From Planctomycetota bacterium (GTDB lineage: Bacteria; Planctomycetota; UBA8742; UBA2392), in the NCBI GenBank assembly GCA_019636215.1, contig JAHBXZ010000006.1:124001-188000 (forward strand): a stretch of 64,000 bases of DNA, written 5' to 3'. A program made the position numbers and the translations under genes. Shown piece by piece: positions 15,698 to 23,900 of the stretch. The first letter of the stretch is position 1; every line of letters begins with the position of its first letter. The notes under the pieces were generated by a model that worked only from the letters and a program-made list of their open reading frames with translations, had not been told where the DNA came from and did not search any database.

Positions 15698-17050
15698 ATG
15701 GCAGAGACCTACACAGTTCTGGCGCGCAAGTATCGGCCGCGGCGGTTTGCTGACCTGATCGGCCAGCCGCACGTGGTGGATGCCCTGCGCAACGCCATGG
15801 CGACGGGGCGCGTGGCCCAGGCGTTTCTGCTGACGGGTTCCCGCGGCACGGGCAAGACAACCTCGGCGCGGCTGATTGCCTCAGCGCTGAATTGCCCCAA
15901 CCGCGGCAAGGACCACGAGCCCTGCGGCGAATGTGAAAGCTGCCGCGATATCGCCCGCGGCGAAGACCTTGACGTGATGGAAATGGACGCCGCCAGCAAC
16001 TCGCGCGTCGACGACATCCGCCAGCGCCTGGAAAGCGTGGACACGCGGCCGGCGCGCGGGGCCTTTCGCATTTTCATCATCGACGAAGTCCACATGCTTT
16101 CGACCAGCGCCTTCAACGCGCTGCTCAAGACGCTGGAGGAGCCACCGCCGCACGTCAAATTCATCCTGGCCACCACCAACCCCGAAAAAATCCCGGAAAC
16201 CATCCTGTCGCGCGTGCAGCGCTATGACTTCCGCCGCGTCACGGCCACAGAGCTCGTGGCCCGTCTTGCCATGATCTGCAACGCAGAAAAAATCCACGCC
16301 GACGAACCGGTGCTGCGCGCTGTGGCCGAAATGGCCGAAGGCGGCGTGCGCGACGCGCTGGGCAGGCTGGACCAGCTGGTGGCCTTTGCCGGTGACAAGC
16401 CGACACTGGAACACGCCGAAAAAGTCTTCGGGCTGGTAAGCAGGCCAAGGCTTGTGGAACTGTTACAGGCGCTGGCCCAGGGCGACGCCCGCCACGGCCT
16501 GCTGTTTGCCGAAGAAGTCTTCGACAGCGGCAAAGATGTGGCGGAGGTGCTGGGCTCGCTGGTGTCGCTGACTCGGCTGTTGATGCTGCTGGCGGCCTCG
16601 GGGGGTGACGGCAAGGGTCTGGATCTGCCCGCCGATGAAGTGCCGCAAATGCACAAGGTTGCTGACAGGTTTGGCTTGCAGGGGCTGGTTTACCTCGCTG
16701 AGTTGTTGTCGGATTGTCGTCAACGGGTGCGCCGGGCGGCATTTCCGAGGGTGGTGGTTGAGTCCACATTGGTGAAGTTGTCGATGGTGGGCCGCCTGGA
16801 AACGCTGGAAGTGCTGCTGAGCAGGCTGAACGAAGCCAGCGCGGATTCGGGCGGTGACATCAGTCCTGTTAGCCAAGAATCTGACTCTGAAGTGAAACGG
16901 CAATCACTTAATTCAGCGCCCAAGGCACCGGTCACGCCGGCGGCCGACGGGGGTGGCAAGGCAGGCATAACTTCAGATGGGGCAAGGACTCCCACCGAGG
17001 TAGAGCGTGCGGCAGTAGAGGCCGTCCGTCGCAAATTTGGCGCAAAGTAG
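15698..17050 (+). CDS. dnaX: DNA polymerase III gamma/tau subunit
   Basis: 450 residues from ATG 15698. AAA+ clamp-loader ATPase that loads the sliding clamp. It has the diagnostic start YTVLARKYRPRRFADLIGQ, Walker A GSRGTGKT (47-54), the four-cysteine zinc module (Cys66, 76, 79, 82), the Walker B IIDEVHML, and the sensor LATTNPEKIP. The collar domain and a short, poorly conserved, Ser/Ala-rich C-terminus follow. At 450 residues it is nearer to gamma length than to a long tau; no convincing frameshift signal was seen in the C-terminal part. ybaB follows after 76 bp. Confidence 0.95.
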   Translation: MAETYTVLARKYRPRRFADLIGQPHVVDALRNAMATGRVAQAFLLTGSRGTGKTTSARLIASALNCPNRGKDHEPCGECESCRDIARGEDLDVMEMDAASNSRVDDIRQRLESVDTRPARGAFRIFIIDEVHMLSTSAFNALLKTLEEPPPHVKFILATTNPEKIPETILSRVQRYDFRRVTATELVARLAMICNAEKIHADEPVLRAVAEMAEGGVRDALGRLDQLVAFAGDKPTLEHAEKVFGLVSRPRLVELLQALAQGDARHGLLFAEEVFDSGKDVAEVLGSLVSLTRLLMLLAASGGDGKGLDLPADEVPQMHKVADRFGLQGLVYLAELLSDCRQRVRRAAFPRVVVESTLVKLSMVGRLETLEVLLSRLNEASADSGGDISPVSQESDSEVKRQSLNSAPKAPVTPAADGGGKAGITSDGARTPTEVERAAVEAVRRKFGAK

Positions 17051-17126
17051 TATGTAAGAAAATGTGGCGTTATGGTTGCGCGTAGCTAACCAGTCATTTA
17101 TATGTTTAGGCACTTCAGGAGGCGTC

Positions 17127-17447
17127 ATGGCAGGACTCGGGAACTTCAGCGAATTGATGAAACAGGCCCAGCGCATGCAGCGTGACATGGGCCGCATCAC
17201 CGAAGAGCTGAAGGAGCGCTACGTTGAGGGCTCCGCGGGCGATGGATCGGTCAAGGTGGTTTGCTCGTGCGCGGGCGAACTGGTCAAGATCGAGATCAGC
17301 AAGGATGCCGTTGACGTCGATGACTTGTCGCTTCTTGAAGACCTTGTGGTCGCAGCCGTCAACTCGGGCCTGAAGAAGGCCGAGGAAAAACGCCAAGCCG
17401 AGATGGCGAAGGTGACGGGCGGCCTGAACTTCCCCGGTTTGATCTAG
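17127..17447 (+). CDS. ybaB: YbaB/EbfC nucleoid-associated protein
   Basis: 106 residues with a good AGGAGG ribosome-binding site. The family is a small dimeric DNA-binding protein, and MKQAQRMQRDMGRITEEL, the GDGSVKVVCSCAGELVKIEI strand pair and LLEDLVVAAVNSGLKKAEEK are its typical blocks. The dnaX-ybaB order is conserved in many bacteria, usually with recR next; recR is absent here and a Crp/Fnr gene follows instead. Confidence 0.93.
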   Translation: MAGLGNFSELMKQAQRMQRDMGRITEELKERYVEGSAGDGSVKVVCSCAGELVKIEISKDAVDVDDLSLLEDLVVAAVNSGLKKAEEKRQAEMAKVTGGLNFPGLI

Positions 17448-17537
17448 CGCGGGGGCGCGCCGGAGCCGCGGGAAGGAACGAGGGGCGCCATTCGTTTGAA
17501 GGGCGGCGGGGGTTCCACCAAGAAAGGGTTTCCTGAG

Positions 17538-18227
17538 ATGCACGCCACGGAATTGCTGCGAGATGTACCCCTCTTCAAAAGCCTGTCTGACGACTACGTA
17601 AACCAGCTTGAGACACGGGTTGTTGTCAAGCGCATCGAGGAAGGCGAAAGCCTGCTCGCTGCCGGCAGCGTGCCCAAGACCTGCTGGGTCGTGTTGACCG
17701 GCCAGGTGAAGCTGTACCGGGTGAATCGCGCCGGCAAGGAACAGGTGTTTGCCTACCTGAAGCCGGGTGAAGTGTTCGGTCTGTCGGCACTGACCGACCC
17801 GAGCGCCCCCGTCACGATGGGTGCGGTTGCCCGCGCCAGCAGCGAGATCGCCGAGATCGACGCGGGGCTGCTGCGCGATGCACTCAAGCGCGAGCCCGCG
17901 TTTGCGCTTGCGGTGCTGGCCGAACAGAACCGCCGCCTGCGCCAGATGACCGAGCTGGTGGACCAGCTCAGCCTCAAGGACGCCCACAACCGCCTGGCCC
18001 GCTGGCTGGACCAGTGGATCAGCCAGAACCAGCCCAACGCCGGCGACGCCGAGCAGATGGTGGTGCTGCCCTACACGCAGAGTGAAATCGCCGCGCAGAT
18101 CGGCACGGTGCGTGAAGTGGTCAGCCGTGGTTTCTCGCGCATGGAAAAAGACGGCATCCTGCGCGCCAGCGGCAAGCGCGTGACACTGATGTCGCGCAAG
18201 CGCCTGCGCCAGATGGCCGACGAGTAA
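17538..18227 (+). CDS. Crp/Fnr-family transcriptional regulator
   Basis: 229 residues. The N-terminal 120 residues form the cyclic-nucleotide-binding-like beta-barrel (LLAAGSVPKTCWVVLTGQVKL, FGLSALTDPSAPV). There is a long dimerisation helix, then a winged helix-turn-helix YTQSEIAAQIGTVREVVSRGF. The recognition helix has E-V-V-S-R, the FNR-type E-x2-S-R pattern that reads TTGA half-sites. The barrel lacks both the cAMP-binding set of CRP and an N-terminal four-cysteine cluster of FNR, so the signal is unknown. A TTGACCTGTCAA palindrome begins two bases after its stop codon. Confidence 0.9.
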   Translation: MHATELLRDVPLFKSLSDDYVNQLETRVVVKRIEEGESLLAAGSVPKTCWVVLTGQVKLYRVNRAGKEQVFAYLKPGEVFGLSALTDPSAPVTMGAVARASSEIAEIDAGLLRDALKREPAFALAVLAEQNRRLRQMTELVDQLSLKDAHNRLARWLDQWISQNQPNAGDAEQMVVLPYTQSEIAAQIGTVREVVSRGFSRMEKDGILRASGKRVTLMSRKRLRQMADE

Positions 18228-18228
18228 C

Positions 18229-18240
18229 TTGACCTGTCAA
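18229..18240. promoter_or_regulatory. TTGACNNGTCAA palindrome just after the Crp/Fnr gene
   Basis: TTGACCTGTCAA (arms extend to CTTGAC/GTCAAG) lies between convergent genes, directly before the terminator, so it is not an obvious promoter operator. Confidence 0.45.
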
Positions 18241-18244
18241 GAGA

Positions 18245-18275
18245 CACGCCGGGCCACTGGCCCGGCGTGCTTTCT
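18245..18275 (+). terminator. Terminator of the Crp/Fnr gene
   Basis: CACGCCGGGC with GCCCGGCGTG around a small loop, followed by CTTTCTT; it can also serve the convergent HAD gene. Confidence 0.8.
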
Positions 18276-18289
18276 TGTGCACGCGCCGC

Positions 18290-18976
18290 CTACAGCAGCG
18301 CAGTCAGCTCGCGGATGTCGTTGATCATGGCGTCCGCCCCGGCGAACTCGGCGGGCTTGCCATAGCCGTAGCTGCAACCGATGAACCAGGCGCCGTTGGC
18401 CCGCGCCGCGTCGCCGTCGTGGTGGCGGTCGCCGACCATGATCGCGCGGGTGGCCCCCACTTCGGCCAGCCCGCGGCCCAGTTCGCCGGCCTTGGTGCGC
18501 TGCGGGTCGCGGCCCACGGCGCTGCGGAAATCCAGCAGGGCATCCAGCAAGAAAGTCTCTACCACCGCGTCCATGTAGTCCTGGGTGCAGTTGCTGACCA
18601 GCAGCAGCTTCAGTCCGCGCCCGCGAAGGTCACGCAGCACATCCAGCGCGCCATCAAACAGTTTGCCGGTGCCCTGCTTGAGAAACGTGCGTTCGTTGGC
18701 CCCGGCGATGCTGTGCAGGTGGGCGGCCAGGTGCTGTGATCCCGGCGCAAGCAGGTCGCGATAAAACTCGTGCGGCGGCTTGCCGATCTGCGCGCGGATC
18801 AGGTCATCGCAAGGCGCCTGCGCAAGCCCGGGCAGATCGCCCAGCGCGATCATCTGTTCAAAGGCCAGCCGGATTGCGCGAACGCCGAAGTCGCCGCTGT
18901 TCAGCAGCGTGCCGTCCATGTCAAAGGCAATCGCCTCAGGCGGCGACTGGTGCCAGGGGTAGCGCGGAGGGCTCAT
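18290..18976 (-). CDS. HAD-superfamily phosphatase, phosphoglycolate-phosphatase-like
   Basis: 228 residues. HAD motif I DMDGT (Asp19, Asp21), a helical cap (residues about 25-95), motif II LLLVSNCT, a motif III lysine in RTKAGELGRGL and motif IV VGDRHHDGDAA are all present, so it is catalytically intact subclass IA. The substrate could be 2-phosphoglycolate, a pyrophosphate or another small phosphate ester; sequence alone does not decide. It stops 10 bp from the rhomboid gene on the same strand and may be its operon partner. Confidence 0.88.
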   Translation of the reverse strand: MSPPRYPWHQSPPEAIAFDMDGTLLNSGDFGVRAIRLAFEQMIALGDLPGLAQAPCDDLIRAQIGKPPHEFYRDLLAPGSQHLAAHLHSIAGANERTFLKQGTGKLFDGALDVLRDLRGRGLKLLLVSNCTQDYMDAVVETFLLDALLDFRSAVGRDPQRTKAGELGRGLAEVGATRAIMVGDRHHDGDAARANGAWFIGCSYGYGKPAEFAGADAMINDIRELTALL

Positions 18977-18985
18977 GGGTTAAGG

Positions 18986-19702
18986 TCAACTTTCACTGGA
19001 ACCTTCGCGGGGCGCCTTGCGGGCCAGGGTCAGCGCGTAGACGATGCCCAGCACAAACCCGCCAATGTGGGCCCACCAGGCCACGCCGGCGCTTTTGGTG
19101 TTGTTGAAGCTCATCTGCAGTTCCGTCAGGGCGTTGATCACGTTCATGCCGATCCAGAAGAACAGAAACACGAACGCCGGCACGCGCACAATCACCGGCA
19201 CAATCCAGATCGGCACCACGCTGACCACGCGCGCCTTGGGAAACAGCACAAAGAACCCGCCCATCACGCCCGCAATCGCGCCCGAGGCGCCCACTACGGG
19301 GATCTGCATGCCGTCGGCGGTCGAGAACGCCAGTTGCGTTACACCCGCGGCCAGCCCGCAGGCCAGGTAAATGATGGCAAACCCGATGTGCCCAAAGCGG
19401 TCCTCTACATTGGGCCCGAACACCCACAGCGACAGCATGTTGCCCAGCAGGTGCCAGATGCCGCCGTGCAGGAACATGCTGGTCACCAAGGGCGCGTAGG
19501 CCTGCCAGCCGGAATCCAGGCTGGCCTGGACGGGCGCGAACAGATAACCGTGGCGCGCCGGCACCAAACCCCAGGTGCGCAGGAAGGCCTCCGGGTCAGC
19601 CACCGCAAGCTGCTGGATGAACACATAGATGTTCAGGGCAATCAGCAGCCAGGTGATGACGGGCCACGAGTTCAGGCGCTCGGTGGTCTTCAGCGGGAAC
19701 AT
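18986..19702 (-). CDS. Rhomboid-family intramembrane serine protease
   Basis: 238 residues with at least six hydrophobic helices. The catalytic serine is in GASGAIAG (Ser140) and the histidine in WWAHIGG (His212). HGGIWHLLGNMLSLWVFG is the conserved helix-2 signature with the oxyanion-hole His and Asn. A complete active rhomboid is therefore expected in the inner membrane; its substrates are unknown. Its ATG follows a TAACCT element by six bases (leaderless). An in-frame HAD gene follows at 9 bp. Confidence 0.93.
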   Translation of the reverse strand: MFPLKTTERLNSWPVITWLLIALNIYVFIQQLAVADPEAFLRTWGLVPARHGYLFAPVQASLDSGWQAYAPLVTSMFLHGGIWHLLGNMLSLWVFGPNVEDRFGHIGFAIIYLACGLAAGVTQLAFSTADGMQIPVVGASGAIAGVMGGFFVLFPKARVVSVVPIWIVPVIVRVPAFVFLFFWIGMNVINALTELQMSFNNTKSAGVAWWAHIGGFVLGIVYALTLARKAPREGSSES

Positions 19703-19708
19703 GGGAAC

Positions 19709-19714
19709 AGGTTA
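19709..19714 (-). promoter_or_regulatory. -10 element TAACCT, leaderless start of the rhomboid gene
   Basis: Minus strand TAACCT-GTTCCC-ATG: exactly six bases between element and start codon. Confidence 0.5.
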
Positions 19715-19748
19715 GCAAAGTCGGGGGGCGGTCAGGAGTCCGGGAGTG

Positions 19749-19905
19749 GGAGGTGCGAAGTTCGAAGTGCTTCACTTGCACTACCCAGGGCACAGGCTCG
19801 ACTCCAACCGCGCCCCACACCTCAAGCCGCAGACTTCACACGCCAGACTTCGCACTGCCGACCTCGCACTTCAGACCTCGCACTTCAGACCTCGCACTTC
19901 GCACT
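19749..19905. repeat. Degenerate tandem tract, 14-bp unit ACCTCGCACTTCAG
   Basis: Three consecutive 14-bp units at 19861-19902, preceded by looser relatives (AGACTTCACACGCCAG, AGACTTCGCACTGCCG) and an inverted version near 19755 (GGTGCGAAGTTCGAAGTG). Confidence 0.75.
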
Positions 19906-19983
19906 TGCCCCCTCCCCCCTGTCAGCCCTTTGTTAGCGCCTTCAACCTTGCTTTGTCGCGCGGTCTGGTACATGTATGCCGCC

Positions 19984-22104
19984 ATGGGACGCGTGACCAG
20001 ACTTCAGGACCGCAACGGCGAGATCGTGCCGTTTCGCCGCTCGCGCGTGGTGCGCGCGATCCTTGCCGCTGTGCGCAGCGCGGGCAGCAAGGACGAATGG
20101 GTCGCCGACAAACTGGCCGACATGGTCGTCTACTTCCTTGATGAACTGCACGGTGGACGCGCCAGCCCGCCCACAGCCGAAGACGTGGACGACACCATCG
20201 AGCGCGCCCTGCTGTCGTCGCCGGATCTTGCCGCGGTATCGCAGGCATTCATCGCCTCGCGCCGCCAGCGCCGGGAACTTCGCCAGATTGAAGAAACCCC
20301 CGCGCCCCCGGCTGCCGGCCCGCAGGTGGAACGCGGCCAGGCCCTGCAGGGCTGGAACCGCGCCTTGATCGCCGCGGCGCTGGTGCGTGAACTGAACCTC
20401 GAGGCCGCCCGCGCCACCGAAATCGCACTGGCTGTCGAACAGCGCGTCACTGAACTCAACCTGCCGCGCCTGACCACCGGCCTGATCCGCGAACTGGTGG
20501 ACATTGAACTGCTGGCCCGCGGCCTTGCCAGCGAACCGGGCACCATCAACGTGCCGCGCTATGACATCAGCCAGTGGCTGTTTCCGTCGGGCGACGAAGA
20601 CGCCCCGGCGGCCTCGCAGCAGGAACTGGGGCGTCGTGCCGGGCGACGGGTGCTGGGCGAGTTTGCGCTCAACGGCATTCTGCCGCGTGCGGCGCGCGAT
20701 GTTCACCTCAATGCGCTGGCGCACTTTCACGGGCTGGACACCCCCGCGGCACTGGATGGCCTGCGCCTGGACGCGCTGGCGGTATCGCAGGCCGGCGCGG
20801 GCTTTGGCATGCTGCGGCTGTACCCGGCGGCGGCACGCGGGCCCGGCGCGCTGTTTTCGCGGCTGGCGGCGCTGGTGCGCGAGGCGGCGGCGTTCACCAG
20901 CGGCACGATTGTGCTGCGCCAGCTGGACGCGGCGCTGGCCGAAGACCCTGAACCCGACCGTATCGCCATGCAGGAGGGGCTGCGCCTGTTGGCGTGGCAG
21001 GCGCCCAACCCCCTGCGCATCGAAGTTGGCCCGCCGGGTTCGCTGGCCCGCGAGCTGGTTATCCGCGCGCTGCTGGACGCCGTGGCCGGGGCTGATTCCG
21101 CACTGCGCCAGCGCGTCAGCATTGAAGTCGCCATCACCCCCGGCGCGTTTGTTGACCCCGCCCGCCGCGCGCTGGTAGAGCGCCTCTGCCAAGCCGCCTG
21201 CCTGTGCGGTGAACCCGCCATCCGCCTGCGCGAACCGGGCGCAAGCTCTCCCGGCAGCCTGTTTGGCGACCTGGGCAGCGCCCGTCACGGCGCAACGCTG
21301 GCGCGGGTATCCCTGAACCTGGTGGCCCCGGCACTGGACCAGCCCGACCTGGCTTCGTACCTGGCGGCCCTGGACCCGGTGATCACCGCCTGCGTGGACG
21401 GCCTGGCCGCGCGCGTGCGCTTTCTTGAACGCGTGGCCATGCGCGACCTGCCTGACCCTGTGCCCCCCGAGGCCCGCATGCTGCGCGCGCTGGCCGGCGC
21501 CACACGCGAAGTGCAGCTTGTGCCCGTGGGGCTGGCCACGGCTTCGACGATGGTTTCCGGTGCCGAAGGCCCGATGCGCGAATCCGCCCTGCGCGCGGCC
21601 CAGCAGGTGTTGAGTTACCTGGACTTTCGCTTCCGCCAGGCCTGCACGGGCCACCACCTGGCCGGGCAGCTTGGCGCCGACAGCGGCGACGCCGCCCGCC
21701 GCATGGCCGGCGAAGACATGGCCCGCGTGGCCCGCGCCGACCCGGATTCTCCCTGCCGCCTGAAGCTGGCCGACGACCAGGCCTATCTGCCCGGCGCCGC
21801 CCTGCCCTGGGACAACCCGCTGGCCGCGCGCATGGGCGCGGAATCGGCGCTGCATGCACTGATCAGCCGCGACGCCACCATCACGGCCGGGCCCGCCGAG
21901 GCCATGCCGCCCGAGGAACTCGTACGCCTGCTGCGCCTGTGCGTGGCGGAGGGTTCACCTCGGCCCACGCGGCTGGCCCTGAGTGTGCCCCACCGCACCT
22001 GCCGCGATTGCGGGGCGCGCAGCATTGCCACGCAGGAGTCCTGCCCCGCCTGCGGCAGCACGGCCTGGGCACTGCCCCCGGGCCAGAAGTCGCTGTTCGG
22101 CTGA
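19984..22104 (+). CDS. ATP-cone/NrdD-like protein lacking the glycyl-radical segment
   Basis: 706 residues from ATG 19984. Residues 1-95 are an ATP-cone (NGEIVPFRRSRVVRAILAAV ... AEDVDDTIERALL), the allosteric nucleotide domain of ribonucleotide reductases. A second cone-like segment follows (GWNRALIAAALVRELNLEAA), then TTGLIRELVDIELLARGL and VPRYDISQWLF, which line up with the start of the anaerobic NrdD barrel. The C-terminus has a four-cysteine zinc ribbon (CRDCG ... CPACGS) as in NrdD, but the protein ends 17 residues after the last cysteine, without the R-V-C-G-Y loop that carries the glycyl radical. No nrdG is nearby. It is unlikely to be an ordinary reductase; a nucleotide-sensing or pseudo-enzyme role is my inference. 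Confidence 0.75.
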   Translation: MGRVTRLQDRNGEIVPFRRSRVVRAILAAVRSAGSKDEWVADKLADMVVYFLDELHGGRASPPTAEDVDDTIERALLSSPDLAAVSQAFIASRRQRRELRQIEETPAPPAAGPQVERGQALQGWNRALIAAALVRELNLEAARATEIALAVEQRVTELNLPRLTTGLIRELVDIELLARGLASEPGTINVPRYDISQWLFPSGDEDAPAASQQELGRRAGRRVLGEFALNGILPRAARDVHLNALAHFHGLDTPAALDGLRLDALAVSQAGAGFGMLRLYPAAARGPGALFSRLAALVREAAAFTSGTIVLRQLDAALAEDPEPDRIAMQEGLRLLAWQAPNPLRIEVGPPGSLARELVIRALLDAVAGADSALRQRVSIEVAITPGAFVDPARRALVERLCQAACLCGEPAIRLREPGASSPGSLFGDLGSARHGATLARVSLNLVAPALDQPDLASYLAALDPVITACVDGLAARVRFLERVAMRDLPDPVPPEARMLRALAGATREVQLVPVGLATASTMVSGAEGPMRESALRAAQQVLSYLDFRFRQACTGHHLAGQLGADSGDAARRMAGEDMARVARADPDSPCRLKLADDQAYLPGAALPWDNPLAARMGAESALHALISRDATITAGPAEAMPPEELVRLLRLCVAEGSPRPTRLALSVPHRTCRDCGARSIATQESCPACGSTAWALPPGQKSLFG

Positions 22105-22181
22105 CCGCGCTTGTGGGTGTGTTCTGTCGCGCGGGCCGCTATACTTCGCGGGTTCCCCGGACTTGCCCCGCAGGATTGGTC

Positions 22182-23702
22182 ATGCCCGTTCGATTCCTTC
22201 TGCCTGCCTTTGCGGTGCTGTTCTGCGCCTGTGCCACACCCGGCACCGGCCCCGCCGACACGCGGCCGGTCAACCCGGTTGATGAACGCGACGAAACCGA
22301 AGCCGGCCTTTCGGGCCGCGGCAAACTGGCCCACACGCCACAAGAGGCCGCACAGTTCATACGCCGCTATGCCTCGCTTAGTGTCGGCCTGGTGAACTAC
22401 ATTGACCCCGCCCGCACTCAACTTGTGGGGCGCGAGTTCACGGGCGAAACGGTGGTCTTTCGCCTGGATAACACCGGCGACACCGGCCCGCTGTGGACGG
22501 CCGCAGCCGACCGCGCCGGGGAGATGGTCGAGGAATACGCCTGGCCCGAAGCCGAGGCCCGCTGGGAATCCGCCACCGAGGCCCACGTGGCCATGGTGCG
22601 CCTGGAATCCATCGGCATTCCCGCCGGCGCCAAAGCCGGCGACGACATCCCGGTGCGCATTGTGCTGACCGGCAACGCCTCGGATATCCGCGGCGGATTT
22701 GTCTACAAGACGCCGCTGCGCAACAAGCGCGGGCGCACGGTGGCGTTTCTGAAGCAGGGCTATCTGCCGCTGAAACCGCAGGATGCCGTCACGCCGGAAC
22801 AGAAGGCTGAAGCGGCGCTGATGGAACGCCGCGATGGCGCAGCGCGCGTGACCTTCATCCTGCGCAAGGGTGTACGGCTTGCGGCCCACGTCAAGGATGA
22901 CGACCTGACAGCCGACCAGATCATCATGCCCCTGACCCGCGAAATTTCGCCCGGCAGCGGCAAGTTCAAACGCACGCTTTCCAGCGACCTGGTGCCGCAG
23001 GTGCTGCCCCAGATCGAACGCCAGATGGCCGAACTCAAGCCCACGCCGTTTCCCTGCAAGGCCGTGCGGCAGGACGACAACCTGGTGGTCACCCCGCTGG
23101 GCGTGCGCGAAACCAGCCTGCGCCAGGTGTTTGAGCGCCTGCAGACCCTGCGGGTGCGGATTGAGCCGCGCAGCAACGTGATTGTGGTGTTTGACGAACA
23201 ACTGGTGCGCGTGGCGATTTACGGCCCGCCAAGGCACCGGATGCTGATCCGCGACGTGGCCCTGACCGTGGACCCCTTCACACGCGCCGACCCCGCGCGC
23301 AAACCCGAGCCGCTGCGCTTTCGCGTAAGCTGCCGCGTAGTGCGCCGTGCCGAGGCCGGAAGCTCGCGGCGTTACGGCGTGCCCAACAATGAAGAAGCCC
23401 GCGCCGGCACCCGCCCCGACGGCCACCTGGGCCAGGTGCGCCTGGCATGGAGCCGCTGGGACGAAAAGGGCGTCATGATCGCTGACGGCACGGATGTAGT
23501 GGACAGCAGCGACGTGTGCGATGTGCTGCGCCACCTGTGGACGCGCGGCATGGGCCCGGCCGAGGTACTTGCCTTTGTCATGGAGGCCCATGACTCGCTG
23601 GCACTGTCCTGCGAACTGGGCTTCAACTGGATGAAAGTAGATGTCGAGGCCATGCGCAAAGAAATGGAAGCCGACATCAAGGACGCGGGCGACAATCACT
23701 AA
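22182..23702 (+). CDS. FlgI-like (flagellar P-ring domain) lipoprotein
   Basis: 506 residues. Residues 1-17 are a short signal with Cys17 as the likely lipid anchor (VLFCAC). Residues about 130-205 match the P-ring FlgI core: AHVAMVRLESIGIPAGAKAG followed by the RGGFVYKTPL strand, where FlgI proteins have an LPPFARPGQ block and GG-x-LL-x-TPL. The C-terminal 300 residues are not FlgI-like in an obvious way. No other flagellar gene is in the window, so it may be a ring-forming lipoprotein reused for another envelope machine. A TATACT element lies 36 bp upstream of the start. Confidence 0.7.
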   Translation: MPVRFLLPAFAVLFCACATPGTGPADTRPVNPVDERDETEAGLSGRGKLAHTPQEAAQFIRRYASLSVGLVNYIDPARTQLVGREFTGETVVFRLDNTGDTGPLWTAAADRAGEMVEEYAWPEAEARWESATEAHVAMVRLESIGIPAGAKAGDDIPVRIVLTGNASDIRGGFVYKTPLRNKRGRTVAFLKQGYLPLKPQDAVTPEQKAEAALMERRDGAARVTFILRKGVRLAAHVKDDDLTADQIIMPLTREISPGSGKFKRTLSSDLVPQVLPQIERQMAELKPTPFPCKAVRQDDNLVVTPLGVRETSLRQVFERLQTLRVRIEPRSNVIVVFDEQLVRVAIYGPPRHRMLIRDVALTVDPFTRADPARKPEPLRFRVSCRVVRRAEAGSSRRYGVPNNEEARAGTRPDGHLGQVRLAWSRWDEKGVMIADGTDVVDSSDVCDVLRHLWTRGMGPAEVLAFVMEAHDSLALSCELGFNWMKVDVEAMRKEMEADIKDAGDNH

Positions 23703-23900
23703 GTGGTTGTCCACACAAGTTTTACACCGCTTTTCCACGGCCATGTGGAGGTTTGGCCAGCCGATAGACTGTTTTGGCCTCAAAGCCGCATCATTGTGCG
23801 GGTTTGCGCAAAGTTCAGGTGCCGCGCGGGTCGATGATTTCCTTATTGGGGGAAATCGTTCCTGACCAGCCCCCGCAGGCGAACCCGCAACGAGGACGCA

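Noticed and set aside
16180..16300. Programmed frameshift site in dnaX (A-runs in GAAAAAATCC)
   Set aside because: Both A-runs lie in the ATPase and following domain, far from the usual gamma/tau junction, and lack a stimulatory Shine-Dalgarno-like element or hairpin I could identify.
18229..18240. Classical FNR box
   Set aside because: FNR/CRP sites keep six bases between TGA and TCA; here there are four, so the match to the adjacent regulator is not assured.
19942..21855. A 637-codon minus-strand ORF
   Set aside because: Fully antisense to the NrdD-like gene, with low-complexity shadow composition.
23703..23900. Replication origin before smc
   Set aside because: Only two weak DnaA-like words, no AT-rich unwinding element, and no dnaA, dnaN or parAB nearby.
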